DNA from: Flammula alnicola | Lineage: Eukaryota > Basidiomycota > Agaricomycetes > Agaricales > Strophariaceae | Length of the DNA: 64,000 nt | NCBI GenBank assembly: GCA_015499995.1 | Contig: JADNRV010000061.1 | Location: 1-64,000, forward strand | Direction: 5' to 3' | Program-made: the position numbers and the translations under genes | Shown here: positions 11,931-22,206 of the stretch, in pieces | Layout: each line of letters starts with the position of its first letter | Position numbering within the stretch: the first letter of the stretch is position 1 | The notes under the pieces: generated by a model | What the model was told of the DNA's origin: nothing | Database searches by the model: none | What the model saw: only the letters and a program-made list of their open reading frames with translations

Positions 11931-12798
11931 ATGAGTAGTTGTTTGCATAGGCCTTGTATTCGCTCGATTTGTTGGTCCGTGCTCGCAATACAAACTAGTT
12001 GGTGTTTTTATAATACCAGTGTCTGCGAATATGTGCCCTATTCAATATGTGGAAATACTATTTTTGAAGTCAGACTCAGAATCTCTGTTAAACCGTATTT
12101 TGTCGATGTCCGACAACTAAGATTGCGACCTTAATCGGTTAATTGCGAAATCCGAGGTATTTTTATTCCTAATATGCGCCCCTATTCCCCACATTCAGTC
12201 CTGGGACTACGCCTTCGATCCATTCCAGAGAGGAGGTTCGAGTGATTTAGCCACCTGAAAATAGTTATATACTTTACTTCTTCAGGTAGAAGGTGTTTGT
12301 CCTTTCCGCTATGCTTTGTCACTTCAAGCTCCTTCCAATTCCCATCGGTCGGTCCTTCCAACGACCGACCGTCTTTGATGGGCGTCTATTTTGAACAAGT
12401 GCCTATATTTAGCACCCAGGTTTGGCCAGAAAGTTTCTAACACAATTAGAAGAATGGACGAAATTGACAGATGAGGTAGAAGGGACTAAATCACGAGGCA
12501 AGCCCTCTCAAATGACTAGTACTCATTCTGAAGCCAGCATGGCGCGTGTAAGGTGCCGCGCAGGATGGAAAGCTCAAGTACAAAATCAGACAAAGTGGAT
12601 GGTAGGCTGACCACACCGTCATTACAGATTACTAGGTGTAGCCAGCTTCTCGGACGCCTCTGCTTATCATCCTCATATCGACGTTAAAATGGAACTCGTC
12701 ACGGGAATTTCATTTGCCATTTTTCCTCGGTCAACGTCAAGAATCGTGAGTATGGTGGTGAATATATTTTTCAAATTCCTCCCTGCTACTTCAAATGG
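11931..12798. other. Intergenic with a strong hairpin
   Basis: No gene recognised. A perfect 9-base inverted repeat, CGGTCGGTC at 12346-12354 and GACCGACCG at 12363-12371, can form a stem with an 8-base loop. Confidence 0.5.
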
Positions 12799-12806
12799 TA
12801 TAAAAA
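12799..12806 (+). promoter_or_regulatory. TATA box of secreted protein copy B
   Basis: TATAAAAA followed by GGGG, 90 bases before the ATG, within a block aligned to the upstream region of copy A. Confidence 0.6.
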
Positions 12807-12895
12807 GGGGATCGACTTGACTTCAGAACTTCAGCAGCTCAATTGACTCGCTAACCAACAAGCTCGTTTACAACTCTCAATCTCGTCTCACCACC

Positions 12896-13398
12896 ATGCA
12901 CTTCACCGCCAAGTTCACAAGCCTCCTTTTGGCCATCGCCGCCTCTGCGCTCTCTGCTCAGGCAGCTGTCGTCGCTCGCGTAAGATTACATTTATGTCCC
13001 TCTCGCGGTTAAATTCAACTCATCATTCCCTCTACCACCCCCCAGCATGAGCTCGCCGAGCTGTCTGTCGTTTTCTTCGACGATGTTAGTTTGACCGGGG
13101 CAAGCTTCTCTCCCGATAACCTCGTGCAGGGTGTATGCAACACCCTCCCTGGTACCTGGCTGGACAGAGCCGAGAGTGTCGAAATCGGCCCAGGTTTCGC
13201 GTGCACATTCTTCCAGTGCGTATTAGTACTCTTATTTTGGGGTATGGGTATGCTTGTGCCATGTATCTCATCATTCGCTTTTCTAGACTTCAAGGATGCG
13301 CGGGTTCTGGGAGTACGTTCTCTGGAACCGTTAACGTACTCCCTATGCCATCTCTTTACGACAACACCGAGTCTTTCACCTGCAGCAAGCAAGTTTAA
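12896..13398 (+). CDS. Small secreted cysteine protein, tandem copy B
   Basis: Three exons: 12896-12979, 13046-13215 and 13287-13398, giving 121 residues. A signal peptide (MHFTAKFTSLLLAIAASALSA) is followed by a small domain with cysteines in VCNTLPG, FACTFF, QGCAGS and FTCSK. As in copy A, LSVVFFDDVSLTGASFS, DRAESV and NTESF give a possible beta/gamma-crystallin-like pattern. Exons 1 and 2 have the same lengths as in copy A (84 and 170 nt). The end of exon 3 and its 3' flank (from ~13383) recur at 22716 next to an F-box pseudogene, so the 3' end took part in a later segmental duplication. Function is unknown. Confidence 0.75.
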
Positions 13399-14230
13399 TC
13401 TCGCAAGAGCTTGAATCTGCTGAAGTCTGCTCTGGTATTGCTCGACTTTTCATCCGTGTCTCTTGAAAGAAATTATACCAATGGCAATCTCGGCATCGTA
13501 TATAAATTGGGACAGCGTCGTAGTTAGAAAAATCAGTTCAATAACAAGTATCCCCACAACCCGTCCAATGTCTCCAGCCGAAATACAGGAGCGGCGGCAA
13601 TGTCGCTTTTGCAATCAATGGTTTGGTTCTTCGCTAAGCAATAGTTGTGATCGCGCTCGGCTTTGGGAACTGGTCTAAGAAAGTAGAGAGAGCATTATTG
13701 CAGTACATGATCATTGCTCGACCTCTCACCTCTTCCTCCCTCAGCGAAATCTCTTCTACGCATTTCAACTGCGACAACGAAGAAAAGTCGAAGCGGGGTT
13801 TTTCTGGCTTGCATCTCCGCTGGAGGACATCGAGGGAAGCGATGTATGGAGACAATAAGTCTAACGTGTGATGCAGCACCTCGGAGCGCTGAATCCAAGG
13901 CTTATGAATCTCGCGCAAATATAGACGCCTGGAAAACGTTCGGATATAGGGCGTAGACTCCAACTTGGCCAGCACAGTAGGCAGCCCGAGGACCTTGCCG
14001 GATAGGGATATGGTACGGAAAATATCAGCCTGAGCGGGCGAAACGAGCGCTCTACACGTTAAAGCACATGCACGCAATGATTAGTGGTCTTCCTCTGCAG
14101 CCAGATGACTGAGAATGGAGCAAAGCCATTCTGGCGTCAATTCGTGAAAGGGCATTTTGTGGGCAACACAGACAGTCGTGCACGAGCTGATGTTATATCG
14201 GCATTGGCTAGAGTGTTCTCGTCAGCAGTC
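13383..14230. repeat. Segmental duplication, block 1 (partner 22716-23605)
   Basis: Starts in the last codons of the gene at 12896 and runs through a decayed F-box gene into its promoter. It is nearly collinear with 22716-23605. The partner has 48 extra bases between two 'aatctcgg' copies near 22840-22900, suggesting a deletion between direct repeats in this block. Confidence 0.8.
13546..14155 (-). pseudogene. Truncated F-box gene (family copy 4)
   Basis: Decayed paralogue of the F-box/LRR family. The frame starts with the family ATG at 14155, but a glutamine codon is replaced by TAA at 14083-14081, right after the F-box start. A small deletion near 13660 shifts the frame in the FPKLRAIT region, and homology stops abruptly at about 13546, before the intron and the whole second half. 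The 3' truncation and central frameshift are shared with the copy at 22938-23533; the stop codon is private. It is not expected to give a functional protein. Confidence 0.85.
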
Positions 14231-14395
14231 TTCGTATTAATCCCGACCAAAGTGTGTGTAGTACCTACCCACCATACACTGCCATGCGGAATTCCTCTCG
14301 ACTCTTCCGTGTTGGTCGCCTGAATGATGAATCAGCTCCAAGCATGATTCGGGATTGATGGAGCCCGTCTGATGAAATGGGCTAGAGGATATCCG

Positions 14396-14470
14396 CGTGC
14401 ACGAGCGTGCGTGGCGTGCGTGGCGTGCTTGGCGTGGCACGCCAATGCACGCCAATGCACGCTCATCCAT
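14396..14470. repeat. CACGC palindromic array 1
   Basis: Array of GGCGTG/CACGCC units centred on the palindrome TTGGCGTGGCACGCCAA (14429-14445). Similar arrays lie at 14975-15160 and 15845-15985. Confidence 0.8.
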
Positions 14471-14502
14471 AGACCAAGGTACTTGGAAAAAGAAATAAGT
14501 TA

Positions 14503-14950
14503 TTACGTGTGGCTGCATAATTGTGAAGATATTCTATCCTCTACCTCCTCTTTTGTTATTTCTCCAAGAGATCTTAGTGCTTCAGCAACTTCAGACAACG
14601 GCATTGGTATTCTGCCAAACTTATACCGTGGGTAATAGTTTCGAAAGTGAAGCATTATTATCGGTCCGTGGGAAGGGCCTCTTGAAGTAGAATCAATGAA
14701 TTGATTACCGAGTCTTTTACATTGCAGACTGGCCGGTACGCCATCCCTAAGCATATCTGCCTTGGAATAAGAAGATACATTTAGAGAACTAATAAGGTCC
14801 GAGAACATCCACAAGGAGGAAGAAGTAGATAGATCAAAAGGTATGGTGTTGAATGCGACCAAGTCAGTGTGCAGCAGAAGCTTGACAGTGGCAAGAGTAT
14901 ATCTGTCAGATTAAAACCAATCTGATTTTTGTGAGCTCCTGCCTTGAGAA
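14503..14950 (-). pseudogene. Coding-like relic between CACGC arrays
   Basis: A minus-strand open stretch with protein-like composition (LLLHTDLVAFNTIPF, SYSKADMLRDGVP, IPMPLSEVAEALRS) lacks a plausible start and is bounded on both sides by CACGC arrays. The family was not recognised. It may be an exon captured by a mobile element, or the remains of a host gene. Confidence 0.35.
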
Positions 14951-14974
14951 ACACATATGATATATGACATGCAT

Positions 14975-15160
14975 AAGCACGCAGATGCACGCAGATGCGC
15001 GCGTGTGAATTTCAAAGATTTTAGCGTGGCACGCTCACGCACGCTCACACGTCATGACGCACGCCAACGCACGCTCGCACGCCAATCAGGCAAACTCATG
15101 CACGCTTGCACGCCAATTAGGCAAACTCATGCACGCTCGTCAGAACGCTTCACACGCTCT
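14975..15160. repeat. CACGC palindromic array 2
   Basis: Repeated CACGCT/CACGCC units around the palindrome AGCGTGGCACGCT (15023-15035). It includes a ~26-base direct repeat of the type 'caggcaaactcatgcacgc' (two copies, about 15086-15135). Confidence 0.8.
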
Positions 15161-15189
15161 TCAGGGTGCTCATAACACCCAGTGGTAAG

Positions 15190-15384
15190 TGTTAGGAATG
15201 TACTCGGACATTCCACGCGGCTTGATTGACTCGAGCGCTTATTGTGCGCTTATCTTGCTGATTCAACTTGCACGGCCTAATTATTATTTCCTTACTTAAT
15301 ATTTTGTAGGACTTAGTAGTACTCTGTAAAAGGTATTTATACAGGCCTCTTAGAGGCTAGCAATATATAAGTTTACTACCTACA
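15190..15384 (+). mobile_element. Possible solo LTR
   Basis: The stretch begins TGTTAGGAATGTACTCGGAC and ends TACCTACA, with an internal TATTTATA and AT-rich 3' part. This is the general look of a Copia-type long terminal repeat. No second copy and no 5-bp target duplication were found, so this is tentative. Confidence 0.3.
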
Positions 15385-15430
15385 ATTTGCAATCATATGC
15401 GGGCTGCAGCATCCCTTTTCTCCACTGCTA

Positions 15431-15715
15431 TCACATGCCCGGTTCAGGCAGGTTGCTCATCCATGGTCCATGCGCTCGCAGGGTGACTAGCTGCTGCAGC
15501 TCAGCAATCGACTTGATTCCGTGTTCATTCGCAGCGCAAACAGACAAGCCAGGTAGCAGTGGTGTGGATGTATTTACGGGCGGGCAAGGCTAGGTTGGAG
15601 AAAACGGCGGCGCGGGCCTGGATCTTGTCATATTCCCATTGTTCACCAACCTCGGATCGGAGGACGTACGGCAGGAGTGATGGGCTACAGCCTACCAGAT
15701 ATTATCACGCTCAGC
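15431..15715 (-). pseudogene. Coding-like relic with one frameshift
   Basis: The minus strand reads as protein-like sequence in two overlapping frames: LPYVLRSEVGEQWEYDKIQA followed by ARAAVFSNLALPARKYIHTT, then after a shift near 15545, ANEHGIKSIAELQQLVTLRA to a stop at 15431. The family was not recognised. The short distance and single shift suggest a decayed exon. It lies between an LTR-like stretch and CACGC array 3. Confidence 0.3.
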
Positions 15716-15844
15716 TGTGAGGGGCTGAATGTGGTATTACCTGTTAAATGTATACTTGTGCTGTGTACAAATTCTGCAATCTTTTGGGCAAAATAGCAAA
15801 GAAACTTAATATACTCTATTAAATGTGTACAATGCGATGATAAG

Positions 15845-15985
15845 TATCAGCACGCTAAAAGAGATAATTGCACGCCAAAAGGGCTGAGCGTGTTGAACAT
15901 CGCACGCATCGCACGCCAAAAGGGCTGAGCGTGCTGAGCGTGGCACGCTCGTGCACGCTCGTGCACGCTCAAGGCACGCCAATTT
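15845..15985. repeat. CACGC palindromic array 3
   Basis: Units such as 'gcacgccaaaagggctgagcg' occur twice (about 15870 and 15911), followed by the palindrome GAGCGTGGCACGCTC (15936-15950) and CTCGTGCACG repeats. Confidence 0.8.
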
Positions 15986-16289
15986 TCTCTTGCCCGTCAG
16001 CGACTACGTTGTTAAATCCCTTGAGATGCTTCTGCGGTGGAGCGGTGAACAATTTCAGGAGGTCAACCACCAAGTAATAATGTGCTCGCGAAATAGCCAT
16101 GGCGGCGTGGCGGCTCCAACGTGCCGCGCCGCGCGTCTCTGAGCTCTGAGCCCAAAATATGGCTAGCTGCATCATGATATACATCTCCAATTCTCCCTCC
16201 TCGCGAGCGGGCAAGGATTGGGATTGGGACTGGGTGCACAGTATGCACATGGGATACCCGCGCTCCTTGTACGTAGAGCCGAAAATCAA

Positions 16290-18345
16290 CCAACCTGTAC
16301 CCAGTTAGCCATCCTCGAGCATAATTTGCACAGAGAAAATCAATGGCCGTGGTGCGCTCGAAAAAATTGACGATAATTGGTATATAATGACATGGGCAGC
16401 TCTTGGTGGGCTAAAAGGCCGCCGCATATGGGGGAGAAGGATTCGAGGACATGGACTGGGGAAAACAGGAAGAGAGAGATGTCAAGATTGGAAAGAGGAC
16501 GGAGGTGCATAGAAAAATGCAGAAAATAGAAAGAGAACCGTGGTAAGAATAAAGGGTATCGACAAAGGGCGAGGATAACACCAACATCCCTTCTACCTCC
16601 CGAGTCTCCACATCGCACACACTCTCATTGATATCGATCGACAGTCCGTCGTGAATTTAACATTCTCCCTTGCCATGTTCCGTGGTAGGACATGATACAC
16701 CGAAGGCCCTCCGCAGTCGAAGGACGACGAGCTTCGCACTGTGTACTAAACCGGTGTCAGGAGAAAGGTGGAAAAAATGAGACGAGGATACCAAAATTGG
16801 CGGAACACCTTCTTGGTAGGTTTGGGAGACGCTAGGTTCCTTGGGTCCATATTGCAGTCATCGATGCCCTGCAATCTCAAGGGGCGACTCAAGCATTCGA
16901 GACCACGGATTTACAGGAAATAAACTCGGCATGACCAGTCTAAAAGACAAAAGGCAAGAAGAGAATGCCGAATGATGCAAAAAACTATGAAGCAGACAAA
17001 GGGAGAAGCTCGCTGAGAAATATGGACTGCATCTGTCCACGAATTATGAGCCAGTTATCAAGTCAACTGGCGAATCACCCATTGGGTTTCTCAAAAGGCA
17101 AAGAGAGAACGTGAGGATAAGAAGAAAAGAAAAAAAGAAAATAAAGATGTATGCGTGATGGTTGAGCAGAGGCGGCACTATCGCACGGTATGTTTCCGCC
17201 TAGATGGTCGACATACCGCATCGAGGATACTCCATGTCCATAAAGTTAGTCAAATCCGTCCACGACCAACGCATTCTCTGGGATGCGCACGTGAAATGCG
17301 CGAAGTTGCTTTGGAGGTAAGGAGGTAAGGATCGCCGTCCTTCCAAATAGAAGTAAAAGAAAGAATGTTAGAACGAACGTAAGCCTGGCACCTCCTTAAG
17401 GGCGTAAAATCGGAAATTAGGGCCCTGCCTAAGCTCGACGTAGCATCTCCGGAAGATCAAGGCGTATCAAAATGGACAGCACCAGCAAATAATAGGTCCC
17501 AAGACCCAGGAGCCATCAACAATTCACCAAGAACGGCCATAGTGAAAAAATGGGCGAACGTGATACCGCAACGCGACATACAGCCTTGAACGCCTGAAGA
17601 TTACCAGGTACCGAGGTCAGGGAGATGCATAGGAAGGCAACATGCTGCTGAGTCTAAAAAAGAAGAGGGCAGCCAGCTGTCAATGCACTGTATATCAGGA
17701 CAAGGCGAGTTAGAAAGGCATCGATAGATACCATTGTCGCTGATCACCTCTTGTCCTCATATGAAGCTCATAACCGAAGCCCTCTACGTGATCAAGAACA
17801 GCATGGTCGACGGGTTATAATGGGAGGCACGAAAAAAGGAGTGGGTCAAGGCAGAGGAAATGGAAAGAGAGGGGCCACCGAGGCGAAGCTATGAGGAAAA
17901 GAGATGTGCTGATAGATCTCTGGTTTCAACGGATAGTATCAGAATCTAGAGTGCAAAAAAATCTCGCATGCAACATACCAGTGAGCGAAACAGTATTGAC
18001 AATCCGACACACTACTGAGGTGCTGCGACCAAGTCGGACAGCAGAGGACCTCAGAAGGGGTGGCACGACTGCCATAGAACGAGTGCCAGACCTGCGTTTC
18101 CGGTCAAGAGATGAGCCCAGTGACGCTCGGTACTTAACTGGACTGAACCACACTCACGAAGGCCCATTGACACGTACGTTCAACATCACGTTGCCTTTGA
18201 GATCGAGTAGAGCGCTTGAAAGGCTAGGCTGCATACGAGAAGGGCGGGATGTTTGGCGCCAGAGCAGAGTAGGGATGAGGGAGAGCGCAGGCACTGCAGG
18301 GCATAGGGTTTGGGTCGGATACCGGGCCGGGAAACAGCCACCTCA
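16290..18345. repeat. Dispersed repeat R1, copy b (2 kb)
   Basis: Collinear and highly similar to 23.86-25.83 kb over its whole length, in the same orientation. Examples are 'gggggagaaggattcgagga' near 16431 and 23997, and 'gatggtcgacatac' near 17201 and 24751. Both end in a GGGCCGG-containing block like copies a and d. No coding signature. Purine-rich stretches (AAAGAAAAAAAG) occur near 17125 and 24680. Confidence 0.85.
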
Positions 18346-18974
18346 GTAGATACTGTACCAATTAAACATTCTTTTACCATGGAGTGATCCCTGCTCTGGA
18401 CCAAATCATACCGTCGTCGAGTCCCAATCAACCTCAAAATACATGCGGCGCGCGTCTTCGAGCTCGACTGGCCTCGGAGTGGCATTATGGCTGCATAAAG
18501 TTGGCGGCGAGAATCTGGGGTACCGTACGTCGTGTAAGTACACGTTATTCTTCTACTTCCTCCGCTTCCAATCGTCATACAACCATTTCATCCACTACAA
18601 CCCGTCCCATACCTATTTCCCTTCCTTCTAACCTTACATTCATTGTGCCTACCCTATCACCTTCATCCAAACTCCGTGTATCAATTCTGTAGTCGACTCT
18701 TCTTCGTTTCATCTCTGGCTTCTCTTTTATGCTGTAGCTTAACTTCTACATTTTCCCGCATTTTATCACGATGAGCTGGCGAGGTCGCTATATAGTCATA
18801 GTTACCTGAGTTGCTTATGTAACGTAGCCAGCCAATTTGATTCTCAATTCACGGACGCCCCTGGACGCCCACGACTTTTGTCATGTACCCCATTACATCC
18901 AACTTCTTTCCAGTGACACTTCTTGTACTCACACCGCATGATCTAAGAAACTGGGAATACTAAATCGCGTCTTG
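18346..18974. other. Upstream region of the truncated Nudix gene
   Basis: Pyrimidine-rich DNA around 18540-18740 and 18890-18950, as in fungal promoters and leaders. No other gene recognised. Confidence 0.4.
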
Positions 18975-19292
18975 ATGGCGAGTACAAGCAACAACACTGG
19001 CCGGCTGTCGTCGATTTTCTCTTTTGGGCGAGCACCTCTACGCCCACTGCAACCACAGCCGCCACCGCAACCGTCATTATCAGAATTTTCAACACGCTCT
19101 GTAGCAGATAGCGCTTGGTCATCTATGGACTATATGTTAGGCGCGGGGATGGCCATCATCCAGCAGAACACACATAAGATCGTCGTCATCTATGAAACGA
19201 AGCGGAAGTACTGGTTCCGAGTCTTTCCGCGTGGGAGGAAGGATATCGGCGAGTCTTTGGAGCAGACGGCCTTGAGAGAAGCGTACGAGGAA
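18975..19292 (+). pseudogene. Nudix hydrolase gene, 5' exon only
   Basis: The 106-codon first exon encodes a Ser/Pro-rich start and then GAGMAIIQQ, FPRGRKDIGE and QTALREAYEE. Residues 87-106 fit the Nudix box G-x5-E-x7-REUxEE exactly, with Gly87, Glu93, Arg101, Glu102, Glu105 and Glu106. Nudix enzymes hydrolyse nucleoside-diphosphate-linked compounds. The exon ends GAG-GAA at a good 5' splice site (GTGAGC, 19293), but the xGU end of the box and the rest of the fold do not follow. About 125 bases later the sequence becomes the left end of a segmental duplication. The ATG at 18975 is used; the upstream TTG is not a start. The gene appears cut by that duplication. Confidence 0.75.
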
Positions 19293-19866
19293 GTGAGCTC
19301 TCCTCTCGATGCTTCCGAACGCGTGTTCTAATGGAATACTTTACTGCCAAAAGTCATTGGACGAAATTTTTGAATAATCATGAGAAATCTTCTCCCTTTT
19401 CACTCTTTTTCAACCCAAATTTAGGCTTACTATCATACGAGGCACGAGATATTTTTAACGACAGACAATATCTTCGCCAGCGATTGTCCGAAAGATGGTT
19501 TAGATGTTACAATAATATGACGGCATGCATGGATAGTATGAATTTCATCAAGGACGTTGGTCATCAGAGTTCGCGATTGACGGCAGAAAGAAATCTGTTC
19601 CTTGGGTCCTCAAGCACAAGTCGTTCGCAGTACATCAGCTCTGCAGAACTTTCGTAGGATCAGACGGAGGCTGTGGAGAAGATCGGATGGAACCACAACA
19701 AAATATATCTATATCTTGTCGCTATCTTAACGGTGGATACGGAATGTTGATGGAATGTCCAAAACCTTGAGAGAAGCTAGTGTTGCCGTCGAGGCGAGTT
19801 GACCTCGAGTTGGAACTCGACTTGCCTCGAAATCAGGGCAACTCGTATCAACTCGTTGGCAACGAG

Positions 19867-20120
19867 AGGACCTCGGTTAATCGGCTAAGAGGTCAGATAG
19901 CAGAATTGCCTTATATGGTCATCTCGGGTGGACAAAAAGCGAGACAATGGGCCATTGGTGAACCCGTTTTGGGAATAATGTCGGGATTTCGAGCGGAACC
20001 GGGCCTTTTGCTCCAAAACAAGTAATTTGGCCTCCAAGATCCCCTCCCAAAGGCCGGTTATTGCCGAAATCGGCGCCGGGTGGACCATATCTGACCTCTT
20101 AGCCGATTAACCGAGGTCCT
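19867..20120. mobile_element. Nested 254-bp MITE, perfect 33-bp inverted ends
   Basis: Ends begin AGGACCTCGGTTAATCGGCT on both sides (reverse complement on the right) and match for 33 bases without a mismatch. The element is flanked by 'gcaacgag' at 19859-19866 and 20121-20128, an 8-bp direct duplication as made by hAT-type transposases. It carries no coding capacity. Perfect ends within a decayed host element suggest it inserted later. Confidence 0.9.
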
Positions 20121-20148
20121 GCAACGAGTTGCCTCAAGTTGACACGAA

Positions 20149-20830
20149 GTGGCATCAGAGCACACACGTGATGCTGCCGCGCACCGGACCAGAATGCGTC
20201 TCGTTGCGTTCAAGCCATTGCTCCTTCCACTGGTTGCACATTATTCGTACCTGCTAATCTACTTTATGTTATTGAATATATTTCTCGACCTTTTAAAACC
20301 ACGACGTACTTCACCATCACGAACCATCCCGCAAACACCGCTTTGTCAAGAAACTTCTGCACAGCTAGTACCTGCCACAAACAGTCAAGAACTTGCAGAA
20401 GATAAAGCCATTGTCGAGCATGAGTTGGCTAGGTACGAGGCGGTGGGTATTGTTCCCTCATCCCAAAAAAGTGCCAGGTGAATATTGTCGAGTTCATTGA
20501 CCAATCCTTATTTCCAGGCCCACCAATAAAATATGAGTATCCATACTTGTTTCGAGTGGCAAATTGCAATGGACGTACAGTTACTTCCTGCACAAGCATC
20601 CGTGGATCCATGCAAGAGGATTTTTTCCTGGAGCAAAGAGACCTCCACTCTCCGTCGAAACCGAGTCTCACAGGTACTTTTTGAGGTTCTTCAAGTCCTC
20701 AAGTTCTCGGAGTATGTACCGATCAGAGAAACTTTCATTCGTTAAAGATCTGATTGCAAACTTGAACACGATCGACGGTCAAATGGAATTAGCTATCAAC
20801 AAGCTTGTGGCCACTGGAAAATTTGAATAA
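20149..20830 (+). pseudogene. Decayed hAT transposase C-terminal region
   Basis: Several frames contribute. 20533-20745 reads DVQLLPAQAS, then CKRIFSWSKETSTLRRNR and VLFEVLQVLKFS, which matches the usual hAT dimerisation pattern (PxxSxxxERxFSxxxxxxxxxRxxLxxxxxxxxxxLK). The upstream frames at 20149-20480 are protein-like but not recognised. Frameshifts separate the pieces, so no active enzyme is encoded. Confidence 0.65.
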
Positions 20831-21227
20831 CTCAATGAATTGATTCAGAATATGCATTCGGAATCCTAACCTACTAATCTGCTCTCTCTGTCGTTGTATT
20901 TATCAAGTCTACATTGCTTTAATCCACAGTAGCGTCCTAATCTACAGTCACCTGCCGTGAGATCAAACTCAGTTACCATCTTATTGGATGGAAACAAGAT
21001 CACGGCAATTACCGACCTCGCGAGGTGGCTCAAGGCACAACTCGACTCAACTCGAAATTTCGAGTTGTCCACCTCACCTCGCCTCGGCGACAACACTACG
21101 AGAAGCTCAGCAATATCGGAAATAATCAATCGGCAAGTTATGTTTAGATCATTGTTATATTTTTAGCATATGCCTGTAGTAGGAAAGATTGAGTGTTCAA
21201 CAAATTTACTATAGCACAACGAAAAGG

Positions 21228-21235
21228 TATTTAAG
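21228..21235 (+). promoter_or_regulatory. TATA-like box of secreted protein A
   Basis: TATTTAAG preceded by AAAAGG, identical in all three duplication copies, about 109 bases before the ATG. Confidence 0.55.
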
Positions 21236-21343
21236 AGACGAGGAAATCACGTTGGAAAGGCAGACATCGAGTCAACACACATCCAGCTTAAACAACTCTT
21301 CAGCTTACCAGCTCTCTACTCAACCTCTTTGCATTTAACCAAC

Positions 21344-21877
21344 ATGCAGCTCAAATTCGCCACCATGCTCTCTGCAGTCTCTGCGGCTCTCCTCGCAGCA
21401 TCTGCCCTCGCTCAGTCCGTCCAATACGAGGCGTACGCCGACACCACCTCATGCAGCGGCTCCTCCTTTGGCTGCACTGATGGCGGTGCCGTATGCTGCA
21501 CCTTCCCTACTGAGTTCGGATTTTCCGTCCAGTTCAAAAACTTGCCCTCCGGTTCTCAGGGCCAGGGATACACCGATGGCGACTGCACAAGCTTCCTCTT
21601 CTCCTTATTCGGTCCCGGCACCAAGTGCTGGAACGGCGGAGGAGCCAGAGCGAGCACCATGAACTGGTTCCACTCCCCGCAAGGCCGTCGGGAGGTCGTT
21701 GCAGCCAGATCGAATGCGAAGGCCAACTGCTCCACCCCTGCGTATTTCAAATACGAGGACGCATCTGGTGAGACGAAGACGATCGCGGTCCCCGCTGGGG
21801 AGAACGCTGCGCAGAACATTGCCGATTTGTACACGGCAAAGAACTACACTGCTCTCGCTCAGTACCAGGCTTACTAA
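21344..21877 (+). CDS. Secreted seven-cysteine protein, copy A
   Basis: Intronless 177-residue protein. The start is the ATG of MQLKF, conserved in all three copies. Signal peptide residues ~1-24 (MLSAVSAALLAASALAQ). The mature part has cysteines at about 37, 44, 51, 52, 81, 95 and 129, in the contexts TTSCSGS, FGCTDGG, VCCTF, GDCTS, TKCWNG and ANCSTP, followed by a conserved MNWFHSPQGRR block and a hydrophilic tail. The family was not recognised; small secreted cysteine-rich proteins in such fungi are often surface or effector-like, which is inference here. A GTAAG...CAG stretch at 21881-21933, directly after the stop, is conserved and may be a 3'-UTR intron. Paralogues are at 36249-36782 and 46655-47188. 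Confidence 0.85.
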   Translation: MQLKFATMLSAVSAALLAASALAQSVQYEAYADTTSCSGSSFGCTDGGAVCCTFPTEFGFSVQFKNLPSGSQGQGYTDGDCTSFLFSLFGPGTKCWNGGGARASTMNWFHSPQGRREVVAARSNAKANCSTPAYFKYEDASGETKTIAVPAGENAAQNIADLYTAKNYTALAQYQAY

Positions 21878-22206
21878 ATGGTAAGGTCAATTCAAATACT
21901 GTTTTACTTTCACTTATAACTTTCTGAGTACAGATATTGCAGCAATATACAAAGAAGAGGAAGCGGAGGGACAATTTATTTGCCAAGAATCAAATTTCGT
22001 CTATGGTCGCTAACTAGATTATATACAGATTGACTCTTCTCGCTCAATACTTATCTCTTCACGAACTTATCCGTCATTTTATGTATAGTATATTGTGTAC
22101 TGTATGTATGGTTGTGTTTTATATGATCCACCTATGCATTAAACTTCTCCGATCGAGACACTCTGAACGATTCATCGTTTTCACGATGCCATTGTGATGC
22201 AGCATG

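Larger units (their letters stand above)
19778..21098 (+). mobile_element. hAT-like transposon relic with 8-bp target duplication
   Basis: Inverted ends: left TAGTGTTGCCGTCGAGGCGA, right (reverse complement) TAGTGTTGTCGCCGAGGCGA, two differences in 20. Flanks are 'agagaagc' (19770-19777) and 'cgagaagc' (21099-21106). The sister duplication copies have a single uninterrupted site ('cgagaggc' in B, 'ctagaagc' in C), so the inserted stretch is directly defined. An interior stretch at 20533-20745 resembles the C-terminal dimerisation region of hAT transposases. A second, smaller element is nested at 19867-20120. Confidence 0.85.
19418..22206 (+). repeat. Segmental duplication copy A carrying a secreted-protein gene
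   Basis: Homologous to 44.5-47.6 kb (direct) and 35.84-38.65 kb (inverted). It begins at 'atttaggcttactatc', contains the 5' flank, the 177-codon gene and its 3' flank, and stops after 'gatgcagcatg'. It is the shortest of the three copies on both sides. A 1,321-bp transposon interrupts it. Confidence 0.85.

Noticed and set aside
20148..20160. 'tggcatcagagc' as a retrotransposon primer-binding site
   Set aside because: It resembles a Copia primer site, but it lies inside the hAT-like element, with no LTR pair or polyprotein around it.
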